Source of the DNA: Cognatiyoonia sediminum
GTDB taxonomy: Bacteria; Pseudomonadota; Alphaproteobacteria; Rhodobacterales; Rhodobacteraceae
Direction of reading: 5' to 3'
NCBI RefSeq assembly: GCF_900129845.1
Contig: NZ_FQXB01000006.1
Span: 62,001-126,000 of the forward strand
Length of the DNA stretch: 64,000 nt
Position 1 is the first letter of the stretch, and every line of letters starts with the position of its first letter. Of the stretch, positions 25,816 to 35,564 are shown piece by piece. Under the pieces are notes generated by a model, which had not been told where the DNA came from, did not search any database, and saw only the letters and a list, made by a program, of their open reading frames with translations. The translations under genes and the position numbers were made by a program.

Positions 25816-26508
25816 CTAGTCCGGATCGCCCAGCATATCCGCGACCCACTGCGGCACAACTTCTGTGGCAGGGCCATACCGATGCGCCGCAAAGGCCGAT
25901 TGGACGTCAGAAGGCGCAAGGTTCAGTTCCAATGTATCAGCCCCAAAGGCATCCGCCATCTGAACAAACCCCGCCGCCGGATAAACCGCGCCACTTGTCC
26001 CGATAGCCACAAACAGATCGCACTCACTCAAGGCACGTTCAATCCGGTCCATGTGGTAGGGTATTTCCCCGAACCATACGATGTCCGGTCGAGTTTGAGG
26101 CTTTCCGCAAGACGGGCAGGGGTCGTCTTTGTCCATCGCTTCAGGTGCGGGCCAAACGGCGCCACAACTTGCACAAAGCGCTTTCATCAACTCCCCATGC
26201 ATGTGGATCACATCTGTTCCGCCACCACGTTCATGTAAATTGTCGATGTTCTGCGTCACCAGCGTCACATCATGGCGGGAGTTCTGAAGCTCGGCCAAAG
26301 CAAAGTGGGCCGCGTTTGGCTCAGCCTTCAAGCAATTGGAGCGCCGAGCGTTATAAAGCGCATGCACCTTTGCTGGATTGCGCGCAAAAGCCTCCGGCGT
26401 GGCCACGTCCTCGATATTCACTTGCGTCCATAACCCATTTTCATCTTGAAACGTTCCCATGCCGCTTTCTGCCGAAACGCCTGCGCCGGTGAGAATAACA
26501 ATCTTCAT
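25816..26508 (-). CDS. cobB: NAD-dependent protein deacylase (sirtuin, CobB-like)
   Basis: A 230-residue sirtuin that removes acyl groups from lysines using NAD. GAGVSAESGMGTF (8-20), TQNIDNLHERGG, catalytic His in HMHGE (H104) and zinc cysteines CASC and CPSC are present. Y52 and R55 in LYNARR match the Tyr/Arg pair that recognises succinyl or malonyl groups in class III sirtuins, so desuccinylase activity is likely. The usual Arg after the F of GTF is Gln21 here. The ATG at 26508 has GGGGA upstream. Confidence 0.92.
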   Translation of the reverse strand: MKIVILTGAGVSAESGMGTFQDENGLWTQVNIEDVATPEAFARNPAKVHALYNARRSNCLKAEPNAAHFALAELQNSRHDVTLVTQNIDNLHERGGGTDVIHMHGELMKALCASCGAVWPAPEAMDKDDPCPSCGKPQTRPDIVWFGEIPYHMDRIERALSECDLFVAIGTSGAVYPAAGFVQMADAFGADTLELNLAPSDVQSAFAAHRYGPATEVVPQWVADMLGDPD

Positions 26509-26579
26509 TTGGTCCCCGATTTTGCAGATCAGAAAATTTTTGCTACAGTTTCTCAAAGCCTACTGGGGAGGGAACCCAA

Positions 26580-27005
26580 ATGAAAACGCCAATCCACTTG
26601 TGGATTGTCGGAGTGGTGTCGCTGGTTTGGAACAGCGGCGGCGCCTTCGACTATGTCATGTCAAAGACTCAAAACGCCGATTACCTAGCAAATCTTCCCG
26701 CCGAAGCGATTGAATTCTTGAACAATACCCCACTTTGGTTTGACGCGGCTTGGGCCATTGGGGTGTGGTTCTCGGTCCTTGGCTCCTTGCTCCTACTTTT
26801 CCGGTCACGATTGGCAGGTTCCGCATTTGCGCTCTCGCTGGTCGGTTTGATCGTTTCGTCGGTCTATACTTACGGGTTGGCCGAACAACGGACATTTGAG
26901 GCAGGCGGAACAGCTGCTCTTATCTTCTCTATCGCAATTCCCATAGTTTTGATCCTGCTGTGGATCTACGCCCGTGCCATGACCCGTCGAGGTGTCTTGC
27001 ACTGA
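26580..27005 (+). CDS. small integral membrane protein of unknown function
   Basis: A 141-residue protein with four hydrophobic helices: IHLWIVGVVSLVWNSGGAF at the N-terminus, AWAIGVWFSVLGSLLLLF, AGSAFALSLVGLIVSSVYTY, and ALIFSIAIPIVLILLWIYA. The first loop (YVMSKTQNADYLANLPAEA) resembles a recurring uncharacterised membrane family in marine bacteria. ATG 26580 follows GGGAGGGAAC. Its stop overlaps the LMW phosphatase start as TGATG, so the two are coupled. Function unknown. Confidence 0.75.
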   Translation: MKTPIHLWIVGVVSLVWNSGGAFDYVMSKTQNADYLANLPAEAIEFLNNTPLWFDAAWAIGVWFSVLGSLLLLFRSRLAGSAFALSLVGLIVSSVYTYGLAEQRTFEAGGTAALIFSIAIPIVLILLWIYARAMTRRGVLH

Positions 27006-27427
27006 TGCGCGTCCTCTGCGTGTGTTTGGGGAATATCTGCAGGTCTCCGGCGGCCGAAGCGGCGTTGCGCGACCGGGGCGTCGAAGTAGTTAGCGCCGGA
27101 ACCGGCGATTGGCATGTGGGAAAACCGCCTTATCAGCCAATGCAAGATGCAGGACAGGCTCTTGGCCGTGACTTAACCAGCTTGCGCGCCAGACAGTTCA
27201 ACGCTTCGGATTTCCAGAACTTCGATCTAATCCTCGCCATGGATGAGGACAACGCCGCAGATATTGAACGCCTCCGCCCCGCGGGCTCAACCACGCCTGT
27301 TCGATTGTTCGCAGATCGAGCCGTGCCCGACCCGTACTATACCCGCGATTTCGAAGGCGCTTGGGCGATGATCGAAAAGGCAGCCGACGCGCTTATCGCC
27401 GACAGGATTGTTCAGCCCGCTGAGTGA
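27005..27427 (+). CDS. low-molecular-weight protein tyrosine phosphatase
   Basis: A 140-residue LMW-PTP. The active-site P-loop CLGNICRSP (CX5R-S) lies near residues 6-14, and the general-acid Asp is in AVPDPYYTRDFEGA. It could act on phosphotyrosine proteins in exopolysaccharide control or on small phosphates. The ATG at 27005 overlaps the preceding membrane-protein stop. Its last 35 bp overlap the convergent lipoprotein gene. Length and motifs are normal for the family. Confidence 0.9.
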   Translation: MRVLCVCLGNICRSPAAEAALRDRGVEVVSAGTGDWHVGKPPYQPMQDAGQALGRDLTSLRARQFNASDFQNFDLILAMDEDNAADIERLRPAGSTTPVRLFADRAVPDPYYTRDFEGAWAMIEKAADALIADRIVQPAE

Positions 27428-27698
27428 ACGAGCGATAGCGATCCCAAAACCGTTCGTCACTCCGCCGGTTGGAAATCCGCGTGTCATTCGCCAGTTCAGG
27501 ATTTTCAAAGAACGTCGCCACCCGTGCTTGATCCGACCCATTGAGCGTTGCATTCGCAGCGTTCTGCACACAAGCGCACAACGTCCGCGATGCCGCTTGC
27601 CGATCTGCCGCAAGGCAAGCCTTGCCAACTTCGCCCGTCACCCGAGGCCCACATGCGGCCAAAGCAAGAGCGACACAAGAAATAAGCAAAAGGCGCAT
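27393..27698 (-). CDS. predicted lipoprotein of unknown function
   Basis: A 101-residue protein with a lipoprotein signal peptide: MRLLLISCVALALAACG with a LAAC lipobox at Cys16. The mature part is small, with Cys residues in GKACLAADRQAASRTLCACVQ and a terminal QSC, which could form disulfides in the periplasm. Similar short proteins are common near LMW-PTP or lepA in Roseobacter relatives. The ATG at 27698 fits the signal peptide; a longer frame to 27761 does not. It overlaps the phosphatase gene antisense by 35 bp. Confidence 0.7.
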   Translation of the reverse strand: MRLLLISCVALALAACGPRVTGEVGKACLAADRQAASRTLCACVQNAANATLNGSDQARVATFFENPELANDTRISNRRSDERFWDRYRSFTQRAEQSCRR

Positions 27699-27944
27699 GA
27701 TCTTATCCAGCAAGTTTCGAAGGCAATCTCTCGCAGTTAGTTTGAACCGCTGACAGATCAAAGTTCAAGCCGTTGCCCGACCGTCAGGCGAACTTTTGCG
27801 TGAAGGAACCGTGACTTATCAGATCGATCTCCGCCTGCCTCCAATCATGTGGCGCCGTTCACCAACCAATTCGCCCGCACGTTTCGCCAACCGCTCCATT
27901 CTGCCCCATTGACGGGCTGGGAAATCCCTTACATATCCCCTGTC

Positions 27945-29744
27945 ATGACAGATCTTTCGCATATCCGTAATTTCTCCATCGTCGCCCATATCGACCACGG
28001 GAAATCCACGCTCGCTGATCGCCTGATCCAAGACACGAACACGGTGGCCGACAGGGACATGAAGGCGCAGCTGTTGGACTCTATGGATATCGAGCGCGAA
28101 CGCGGCATCACCATCAAAGCCAACACCGTACGGATCGAATATAAGGCCGATGATGGAGAGGATTACGTCCTCAACCTGATCGACACCCCCGGCCACGTTG
28201 ATTTCGCCTATGAGGTCTCTCGCTCGATGCGCGCGGTTGAAGGGTCTCTGCTGGTGGTGGACTCCACCCAAGGGGTCGAGGCGCAGACCCTTGCCAACGT
28301 CTACCAAGCCATCGATGCGGATCATGAGATCGTCCCCGTCTTGAACAAGATCGACCTGCCTGCGTCCGAATGTGACCGTGTGGCGGAACAGATCGAAGAC
28401 GTCATTGGCATCGACGCCACTGACGCGATCCAAGTCTCAGCCAAAACCGGCGTCGGCATCCACGAAACGCTTGAAGCCATCGTCACCAAACTTCCCGCGC
28501 CTGAAGGCAACCGCGATGCGCCGCTCAAAGCCATGCTGGTGGACAGCTGGTATGACCCGTACCTCGGCGTTGTCGTCCTCGTCCGCGTGATCGACGGCGA
28601 AATGCGCGTCAAAGACCGCGTGAAATTCATGTCCAACGGCACAATCCACCAGATCGATCGTTTGGGCGTTTTCCGCCCCGACATGGAAAACATCGACGTC
28701 CTCGGACCAGGAGAGATCGGCTTTATCACCGCATCGATCAAACAGGTCCGCGACACCCGCGTCGGCGACACGATCACGTCCGAAAAGAAGGGTGCGGAAG
28801 AAGCGCTCGACGGCTTCAAACCGTCCCAACCCGTGGTCTTCTGTGGCCTCTTCCCCGTGGATTCCGCCCAGTTCGAAGACCTGCGCGATGCCATCGACAA
28901 ATTGGCCCTCAACGACGCCAGCTTCAGCTTTGAAATGGAAACCTCCGCCGCGCTGGGCTTCGGCTTCCGCTGCGGCTTCCTTGGCCTCCTGCACCTCGAA
29001 GTGATCCGCGACCGGATTGAGCGCGAATATGACATCGAGCTTATCACCACCGCGCCTTCCGTGATCTATCACGTCTACATGCGCGACGGCACCAAGATCG
29101 ACCTACACAACCCCGCCGATATGCCCGACGTAACCCATGTCGATCATATCGAGGAACCACGGATCAAAGCCACGATCCTTGTGCCCGACGACTACCTCGG
29201 CGACGTGCTGAAGCTCTGCCAAGAACGCCGCGGCGTGCAGCTGGACCTGACCTATGCCGGCTCCCGCGCGATGACGGTCTATGACCTGCCGCTCAATGAG
29301 GTCGTGTTTGATTTCTACGACCGCCTGAAATCGGTGACGAAGGGCTATGCCTCCTTTGACTATCAACTCACGGGTTACCAAACCGATAACCTCGTCAAAA
29401 TGAGCGTGCTGGTGAACGAAGAACCCGTCGACGCGCTCTCCATGATGGTCCACCGCGACCGGGCAGAGATGCGGGGCAGGGCGATGGTCGAAAAGCTCAA
29501 AGACCTCATCCCCCGCCACATGTTCAAAATCCCGATCCAAGCGGCGATTGGCGGCAAGGTGATCGCACGGGAGACGTTGAGCGCGCTTCGCAAAGACGTG
29601 ACGGCGAAGTGTTACGGCGGGGACGCGACGCGGAAACGCAAGCTGCTGGATAAGCAGAAGGCGGGTAAGAAGAAGATGCGTCAGTTTGGGAAGGTGGATA
29701 TCCCGCAGGAGGCCTTTATCAGCGCCTTGAAAATGGACAGCTAA
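27945..29744 (+). CDS. lepA: elongation factor 4 (LepA)
   Basis: A 599-residue translational GTPase that acts on stalled or mistranslocated ribosomes and in ribosome biogenesis. Motifs: [14 protein letters not shown] (G1), [11 protein letters not shown] (G2), DTPGHVDF (G3), NKIDLP (G4). The LepA-specific C-terminal domain ends [20 protein letters not shown]. The ATG at 27945 gives [19 protein letters not shown], matching homologs; an earlier in-frame ATG at 27849 is not used. The gene is followed by AT-rich DNA carrying an accessory ATPase. Confidence 0.97.
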   Translation: MTDLSHIRNFSIVAHIDHGKSTLADRLIQDTNTVADRDMKAQLLDSMDIERERGITIKANTVRIEYKADDGEDYVLNLIDTPGHVDFAYEVSRSMRAVEGSLLVVDSTQGVEAQTLANVYQAIDADHEIVPVLNKIDLPASECDRVAEQIEDVIGIDATDAIQVSAKTGVGIHETLEAIVTKLPAPEGNRDAPLKAMLVDSWYDPYLGVVVLVRVIDGEMRVKDRVKFMSNGTIHQIDRLGVFRPDMENIDVLGPGEIGFITASIKQVRDTRVGDTITSEKKGAEEALDGFKPSQPVVFCGLFPVDSAQFEDLRDAIDKLALNDASFSFEMETSAALGFGFRCGFLGLLHLEVIRDRIEREYDIELITTAPSVIYHVYMRDGTKIDLHNPADMPDVTHVDHIEEPRIKATILVPDDYLGDVLKLCQERRGVQLDLTYAGSRAMTVYDLPLNEVVFDFYDRLKSVTKGYASFDYQLTGYQTDNLVKMSVLVNEEPVDALSMMVHRDRAEMRGRAMVEKLKDLIPRHMFKIPIQAAIGGKVIARETLSALRKDVTAKCYGGDATRKRKLLDKQKAGKKKMRQFGKVDIPQEAFISALKMDS

Positions 29745-30036
29745 AGCTGACCATATCGGGCTGATTGAAAGCAGTGCGCGTCAGGCATTTTTGCGCAGCA
29801 AATGTGCCGAGAGCGGCACTCGGTTGATGCCGAATAGATTATAAGTTCCGGTACAGTCTATTGTGGCCCTTATTTGATGAAAATCCGAACGATAACTTAG
29901 TAGGATATCTCAATTATTCGAAACAGGTAACTGCTGCTGACAGTCAGCTTATATATCCCAATTTGTTGGGGAAAATCTTGCTCTGCTTCGTTTCTTGTGT
30001 AGTTTTAAGGCATTTAGTTAGGAGTAAATCAACAAT

Positions 30037-30903
30037 ATGGAGTTTTTTAGAGATGTTCGGCCTGAAGACGTGTTCACGCCGAGATCTGCGACCGTCAATA
30101 AGTCGATGTATGTTGACCGGCCTGAATATGAACGTGAACTCAAATACGCTTTGCGCAGCGGCTACCATTTAATTGTTTACGGAGATAGTGGTTGCGGCAA
30201 GTCGTGGCTTTACAAAAAGACCTTCGACAACGAAGGAGTCGACTATGCTACCTTAGACCTTAATAATTGTAAGACTCCGGATGACGTCGAGTTATTGATC
30301 CTTGAAGTAATTGAACAAGATCAAGAGTGGGTTGAACATGAAAGATCCGAGCTCACAGAAAAAGGCGTAATGCCATACGATGTTGGTCGAAAGAAAAGTG
30401 GCAGTAGAACGCTGCGAAAGGCTCAGCTATCGGCCTTTGAGAAGCTTTGCAAAAAACTCCGTTCGGCAGCGAAAAGACGCCGTGCTATAGTTGTATTTGA
30501 GAACCTTGAACATGCAATTATGAACGATGACATCGTTACGTACCTGCGCTCACTGGTTCTTTCTCTGGACGATGTTTCATTGTGTAAAGAAAATGTTCAG
30601 ATTTGTTTTGTTGGTGTGCCGCATGACATAAAAGGCATCCTTACAGAAGAAAACAGGTACCAAACTATTTCAAACCGCGTCACAGAAATCTCTGAGGTTT
30701 CACGCCTTACCCGCGACCAGGCAAAAATCTTATTTAGGCAGGGGTTTGAGCAACGCCTTCAAATGGAGATTGAAGCATTTGACTATTGTTTAAGCCAGAT
30801 TGTCTATCTGACGGATAGAATTCCGCAATATATTCATGATTTGTGCTTGAGAATTGCTTTTGTTGCCGAAGAACGGGGGGAGTTGTGTCCCCCAAGATTG
30901 TAG
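30037..30903 (+). pseudogene. AAA-type ATPase, N-terminal part (frameshifted)
   Basis: A 288-residue reading containing a P-loop ATPase: Walker A GDSGCGKSW (49-57), a Walker B-like IVVFENLEHA (151-160) with Glu in place of the second acidic residue, and a sensor-1-like QICFVGVPHD. An ORC/MoxR-like lid follows (SRLTRDQAKILFRQGFEQRL). The frame ends at TAG 30901 soon after a run of six G (30875-30880); the C-terminal domain continues in another frame. AGGAG precedes the ATG. The region is AT-rich and isolated between lepA and an MBL gene, suggesting acquisition by transfer. Confidence 0.65.
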
Positions 30904-31319
30904 TTGCTGGAGCCCATGATTGGATTGAAACAAATGGTCGGCAAAGCCGCGAATTCATCGAAAAACTATTGGGTCCCGGACGGCGCAGAAATGATCAACG
31001 GTCAAGGATCATTCTCGCTTTAGCTAAATGGGAAAAAACAACTTTCTATGCGACAGATATCAACGAAAAGCTGAAAGAGCTTTTCCCGGTTTCGTTAAAA
31101 AATCGAAGAGTGCAGGTTACTAGAGCGTTAAACAAACTGGCGTCGGGAGACGCGCGCTTGCTGAAATTTGACGAGGAGACTGGGAGATACCGGATTGCAA
31201 CTCCGAAACTACGTTCGGTTTTGCGACATGTAGTTTATCAAGATCCAGCTGACGAGTCTGCCCTAATCCGAGAAGATAACATACCAGAGGCTAACAGACT
31301 GGACAGTATGGGACATTGA
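30876..31319 (+). pseudogene. AAA-type ATPase, C-terminal winged-helix part (frameshifted)
   Basis: Coding continues in this frame after the G-run. Adding one G would read EERGGVVSPKIVVAGAHDW without a break. The segment ALAKWEKTTFYATDINEKLK and the following RVQVTRALNKLASGDARLLKF resemble a winged-helix domain, and the end is polar. A Met at 30843 exists but lies inside the ATPase frame, so an independent start is unlikely. It is either a pseudogene, a sequencing error in the homopolymer, or -1 frameshifting. Confidence 0.55.
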
Positions 31320-31574
31320 GATATCCTCTCGTATGCTTAAAGTTTTGGGTCGTCTTGCATAACTGGAGCCGAAAGCCGGTAGGAAGGCAAAGAGTTAGAA
31401 TTGGAAAATTTAGACTTATGTGCTTTGGCTAGTCAGCAACCCTCTAACCAACCGCCTTTAACCATTCAGCAATAAAGTTTCGCTGCGAAACCCTTTTGCG
31501 CAACTTTCTCCATGCGCCAAGACACCCCCAACCCAACCCTTGCCCAACGCCGCAGTTTGGTCCACGAGTACGGC

Positions 31575-32912
31575 ATGAAATCTGAAATTGAATTTATCAA
31601 TCACGCCTCCGTTCTTATTTCTCAAGGAGACGTCCACCTGCTCTCTGATCCTTGGTATGCTGGGGCCGCGTTTCATGACGGTTGGCGGCTGTTAGTGGAG
31701 CATGAGGATGATGTCGTCGCAGCGCTCCTCAAACGGGTCACGCATATCTGGGTCAGCCATGAACATCCTGACCATTTCTCCGTCCTGTTTTTCAAACGCT
31801 TTGGAGAGCAGATCCGCATCCAAGGGATCAAAATTCTGTTTCAAAACACCCGCGATCGGCGGGTGGCGAAGTTCTTTGAGGCGCAGGGCTTTGATCTGAC
31901 CGAATTGCCGTTCAACACGCCGGTGCAGCTCTCGGACGATTATGCGGTGACCTGCATCAAAGACGGGTTTATCGACAGTGGTTTGTTTATCGAAACCGCG
32001 GGCGAGAAAATCCTGAACCTCAACGATTGCGAAGTGAACACGCAGCAACGCGCCGATGAGATCAAGCGGTTGACCGGAGACGTGGAAGTTCTGTTGACGC
32101 AATTCTCCTACGCGGCGTGGAAGGGCGGGGCGGCAAACCGCAGCTGGCGGCTAGAAGCGGCGGAAGAGAAACTGGATGCGGTGGCGCTTCAGACCAAGAC
32201 CTTTGCGCCGAGGGTAGTCATTCCTTTTGCCTCTTATGTGTATTTCTCCAATGCGATGAACGGCTGTTTGAACGATGGCGCCAATCATCCCAAAGAGGTT
32301 TTGGAGCGGTTTAAGGATGCGCCTTTCGAAACCGTCGTGATGGCGCCGTTTGATCGGTTTTCCGGTGCTTGGAGCGCGGCGGATCAAGAGAATGCGGTAA
32401 ACTTCTGGCAAGCCCAGTTTGAGGATGCGGCGACCCGCGAACCCGCGACCTATGATAGCGTTCCATGGGATGAATTGGCGCAAGATTACGTGTCCTATGT
32501 CGGGCGGGTTCGAACGACGAACAACACGTGGATCATGGGGTTCTTTCGGCGCTTCAAACCCTTCCGCGCCTTCGCCCCGATTGCGGTGAAGTTGTTGGAT
32601 TACGACAAGACGGTTTTGGTGGATTTTGAGAACGCAACGTTGGTTGAAACCGACAAACCCGCTGATCTGGAGATGCAATCCGCCTCTTTACAGTTTTTGT
32701 TCAAGAACGGATTTGGGTTCGACACTTTGATGGTGAACGGCTGCTTTGAAGAAAGGTCAACCGGCGGCTTTGTCCGCGCGACAAAGACGTTTGGCGTGGA
32801 TAACCTCAATAACATTGGGCTCAAGGTCGCGTTTTCGACGATGTTCAACGTGCATCTGATCAAAATGATCCTTACACGCCTTTACCGCGTGGCGCGTAAG
32901 CTTGAGGAATAA
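31575..32912 (+). CDS. MBL-fold metallo-hydrolase
   Basis: About 445 residues starting MKSEIEFINHASVLISQGDV (an earlier ATG at 31512 adds 21 residues). The metallo-beta-lactamase motif HEHPDH follows VTHIWVS at residues 62-67. A later ILNLNDCEVN supplies a further ligand region, and the long C-terminal part has SCP2-like beta sheets. The layout resembles UlaG-like or CMP-sialic acid hydroxylase-like hydrolases. The substrate is unknown. It lies after the AT-rich ATPase region with normal GC content, marking the return to core sequence. Confidence 0.78.
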   Translation: MKSEIEFINHASVLISQGDVHLLSDPWYAGAAFHDGWRLLVEHEDDVVAALLKRVTHIWVSHEHPDHFSVLFFKRFGEQIRIQGIKILFQNTRDRRVAKFFEAQGFDLTELPFNTPVQLSDDYAVTCIKDGFIDSGLFIETAGEKILNLNDCEVNTQQRADEIKRLTGDVEVLLTQFSYAAWKGGAANRSWRLEAAEEKLDAVALQTKTFAPRVVIPFASYVYFSNAMNGCLNDGANHPKEVLERFKDAPFETVVMAPFDRFSGAWSAADQENAVNFWQAQFEDAATREPATYDSVPWDELAQDYVSYVGRVRTTNNTWIMGFFRRFKPFRAFAPIAVKLLDYDKTVLVDFENATLVETDKPADLEMQSASLQFLFKNGFGFDTLMVNGCFEERSTGGFVRATKTFGVDNLNNIGLKVAFSTMFNVHLIKMILTRLYRVARKLEE

Positions 32913-32935
32913 TAATTTGGTTTCGGTTGGGGGCC

Positions 32936-33280
32936 TTAGCCAACAACCCCCGTGCCCTTACGCCCGATGATATAGAAGCAAGCGATCAAAACCCCCGCCG
33001 CGGGCAGACCTGCTGCGATTGGCGGGAACACCACGTGGTAATAGATCGCGCCGCACATGATGATCGCGATGCCGAGGGCGGCGAGGCGCGATGTGGGGCG
33101 GAGCCAAAGGCCGATGGCGCCCAATGCCTCACAGACACCTATGAACGTCCCGAACCAGCTGGGCAGACCGAGGTCGATAAAGCTCTGCAGCGCGACTTCA
33201 TTGCCCGTCAATTTCAGCGAAGCACCGGCCAACATAATAAAGCTGACCAAGGCCATTGCGAAGTAATCTAGGATTCTCAT
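32936..33280 (-). CDS. DoxX-family membrane protein
   Basis: A 114-residue protein with four hydrophobic helices (YFAMALVSFIMLAGASLKL, FGTFIGVCEALGAIGLWL, RLAALGIAIIMCGAIYYHV, AAGVLIACFYIIG), matching the DoxX/DUF4870-like small quinone-related membrane family. Some members interact with superoxide dismutase or rhodanese partners, but the molecular role is open. It is convergent with the MBL gene and starts at the edge of a gene-poor interval. Confidence 0.75.
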   Translation of the reverse strand: MRILDYFAMALVSFIMLAGASLKLTGNEVALQSFIDLGLPSWFGTFIGVCEALGAIGLWLRPTSRLAALGIAIIMCGAIYYHVVFPPIAAGLPAAGVLIACFYIIGRKGTGVVG

Positions 33281-34080
33281 AGCTGTCCCCTTCCCATTTT
33301 TGCCGATGTTAGACGAAAAACTGCCATTAAATCCAGAAATCGTGATTTTTTTTCATAGCGCTGATTTTTTGGGCAAATTTTGACCAATCCACAGCTTATC
33401 CACCGGCATCTCCAGATTTTCCCCCACAAGAAATGTCAGCCCCCCTCTTGGCAGGTCGGGGTGTCTTGGTCCAACCTCAAGTCATCGCAAGGGAGCGCAA
33501 GCAAACAAGCGGGACGCAGAAGACCCTCTGCGGCGGAAGAGAAACGGGACGGGCAACTGAACCGAGGATCAGAAACCACAGGGAAGCAAGCTAAAGACGA
33601 CGCATTCTTTGAAGGCATCAGATTAGGGCGGTTTCATTAGGGACGATGCGGGTCATAGGGGGATCTTCGGAAAACCAGATGATCGTCGTGGAGGATCGCA
33701 AGAGACAAAGCGGCAGCGAGGGGACCTTCGGGGAACTGAGCATTATTGGAGATCGGACTGGCAACAGCACGATATTCAATGAGGGTGTCAGGGGGCTTCG
33801 GCCATGCACAGACCGCGTCTATGCACCTGGCACCTTTCTCTTTTGTGAGGCCTGAATATGAAAACGGGGTTCGGTTCCATGTACCAAACCCCGCCGTCAG
33901 GAATGCAATTACCGCGTCTATAATGCACCAGTAACCCCCGTCTAACCGACGTCGAATCACTTATCAACAGGTTATTGTGGATAAGTTGATGCCTCGATGT
34001 GTCGAATTTCTATTTGCTGAAGGTAAGAGCATGTCGCTTTCGGGCTTGCCTCCTTTGAGTTCAAGACGTGAAGTGGCAGC
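33281..34080. other. gene-poor interval with DnaA-like boxes and hairpins
   Basis: About 800 bp without a convincing gene. It begins with an AT-rich stretch carrying GATTTTTT twice (about 33341-33378) and a near-consensus DnaA box TTATCCACC (33396-33404). Near the end are TTATCAACA (33961-33969) and a perfect inverted box TGTGGATAA (33976-33984). A hairpin near 33864-33890 (CGGGGTTCGGT / ACCAAACCCCG) followed on the minus strand by TTTT looks like a minus-strand terminator. Short ORFs on both strands have no recognisable domain. A small RNA is possible; I could not match a known family. Confidence 0.45.
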
Positions 34081-35325
34081 ATGGCGAAGCATCCTATCAT
34101 AGTTGTTGGCGCAGGGATTGTGGGCGTGAGTACCGCGATCTGGCTGCAACGTTTTGGGCATCGGGTGGTCCTCATGGATCGCGATGCTCCGGGCGAAGGG
34201 GCCTCTTTTGGGAATGCCGGGCTGATTGCGCAGTGGGCGGTGACGCCGGTGACGACCCCAGGGCTTTGGCGCGATATGCCGAATTATCTGATCAATCCCC
34301 AAAGCCCGTTGTTCGTCGAATGGGGGTATCTGCCGAAAATGCTTCCGTGGCTGGGGCGGTTTTTGGCACAGGCGACGGATGGCAAGACGCAGACTTACGC
34401 CGATCAGGTTGCCCCGCTGCTCTTGGACGCCGTGGATCAGCACAGATCTTTGATTGCGGGAACGGCGGCGGAGTCTTTCGTGCGGGATAGTAAGTTGAGC
34501 TATGCCTACAGATCGCAAGCTGAGTTTGAGAAAGACGCCTATGCGTGGGCGTTGAAAAGGCGGTGCGGGTTTGAGCCACAAATGGTTTTAGGGGCAGATG
34601 TAAGAGACGCTGAACCGATCCTTGGTCCGGACATCGGCTGTCTGGCTGTTTTAGAAGGGCAAGGGCACGTCATGGATCCGGGCAGGTACGTGAAAGCTTT
34701 GGCCAAGCACTTTGAGAAAGATGGTGGAGCGTTTGTGCGGGCAACGGTGCAGGGGATTGGGCGCCAGGGCGGTGCGGTCACGCATGTTGATACCGACCAG
34801 GGTCGTTTTGACTGCAATCGGTTGGTCGTTACTGCTGGCATCTGGTCAAAGGAGTTGATGCAGGCGTTGGGCCTCAAGGTTCAGCTCGAGACGGAGCGGG
34901 GGTATCACCTCGTATTCGAGAACCCGTCTGAGATGCCAAAGAACCCAATGATGCATGTGAAAGGTAAGTTTGGGGTCAATCCGATGAATGTTGGATTGCG
35001 TTGTGCTGGGATGGTGGAACTGGGCAGTCATACCTCTGGGCCGAGTGACGCGCCTTTGAACCTTCTCAGAGAAAACGCCAAGAAGGCGTTTCCCACTCTT
35101 ACATATAGTAATGTTAAAGAATGGATGGGGTTCCGTCCGTCTACGCCGGATAGTCTGCCGTTGATCGGCGAGATTGAGAATAGTGGGATCTATACAGGGT
35201 TTGGCCATCAGCACGTGGGCCTGACAGCTGGCCCTAAAACGGGGCGCTTGTTGGCGCAGATGATTGATAAGCAGCCGCCCAATATTCAGATGGATGCCTA
35301 TTTGCCAGCCCGATACCTCAGTTAG
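34081..35325 (+). CDS. D-amino-acid dehydrogenase-like FAD oxidoreductase
   Basis: A 414-residue FAD enzyme of the DAO/DadA superfamily. The dinucleotide motif VVGAGIVGVSTAIWL (8-22) and a later LMDRDAPGEGASFGNAGLIA block correspond to DadA; RYVKALAKHF and TGFGHQHVGLTAGPKTGRL near the end close the FAD site. Likely substrates are D-amino acids such as D-alanine, but related enzymes act on hydroxyproline or sarcosine. It stands alone with a gene-poor region upstream and an antisense entericidin gene downstream. Confidence 0.82.
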   Translation: MAKHPIIVVGAGIVGVSTAIWLQRFGHRVVLMDRDAPGEGASFGNAGLIAQWAVTPVTTPGLWRDMPNYLINPQSPLFVEWGYLPKMLPWLGRFLAQATDGKTQTYADQVAPLLLDAVDQHRSLIAGTAAESFVRDSKLSYAYRSQAEFEKDAYAWALKRRCGFEPQMVLGADVRDAEPILGPDIGCLAVLEGQGHVMDPGRYVKALAKHFEKDGGAFVRATVQGIGRQGGAVTHVDTDQGRFDCNRLVVTAGIWSKELMQALGLKVQLETERGYHLVFENPSEMPKNPMMHVKGKFGVNPMNVGLRCAGMVELGSHTSGPSDAPLNLLRENAKKAFPTLTYSNVKEWMGFRPSTPDSLPLIGEIENSGIYTGFGHQHVGLTAGPKTGRLLAQMIDKQPPNIQMDAYLPARYLS

Positions 35326-35328
35326 TCC

Positions 35329-35439
35329 TTAGAGACGGTCGACCGTTTCTGCTGCGCGCGTGATGTCGCGACCGATGCCTTTAACGGTCTCACAGGCTGT
35401 TAGCGTTGTTACCAATGCTGCGATCAAGAAAATGCGCAT
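35329..35439 (-). CDS. entericidin-like small lipoprotein
   Basis: A 36-residue peptide encoded on the minus strand: MRIFLIAALVTTLTAC then ETVKGIGRDITRAAETVDRL. It has a lipoprotein signal with a LTAC lipobox, and the mature ACETVKGIGRD segment is diagnostic of entericidin A/B. GAGG lies 7-8 nt before the ATG. Entericidins are small envelope lipoproteins, in E. coli a toxin-antidote pair linked to stationary phase. Only one copy is seen here, as is usual in Rhodobacterales. Confidence 0.78.
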   Translation of the reverse strand: MRIFLIAALVTTLTACETVKGIGRDITRAAETVDRL

Positions 35440-35564
35440 GCTGTGCCTCATCATTTTTTGGGCGTTCTAGCCAGTTCTCAAGAAATCGGCAACTCGGCGG
35501 CAATTTACGTGACGGAAAGTTGAGGCCCAGCCGTTTAACCTTTGAAACACCTTCGGAGGACAAA

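Noticed and set aside
33637-33960. 107-codon minus-strand ORF containing a YWCIIDAVIAFLTAGFGTW-like stretch
   Set aside because: Part of it looks like a membrane helix seen in small RDD-like proteins, but the rest is not, there is no ribosome site and a hairpin cuts through it. At most a decayed remnant.
33281-34080. Chromosomal oriC, 6S RNA or tmRNA in the gene-poor interval
   Set aside because: DnaA-like boxes are too few and typical oriC neighbours are missing. I found none of the conserved core sequences I know for RNase P RNA, tmRNA or 4.5S RNA, and cannot judge 6S without a covariance search.
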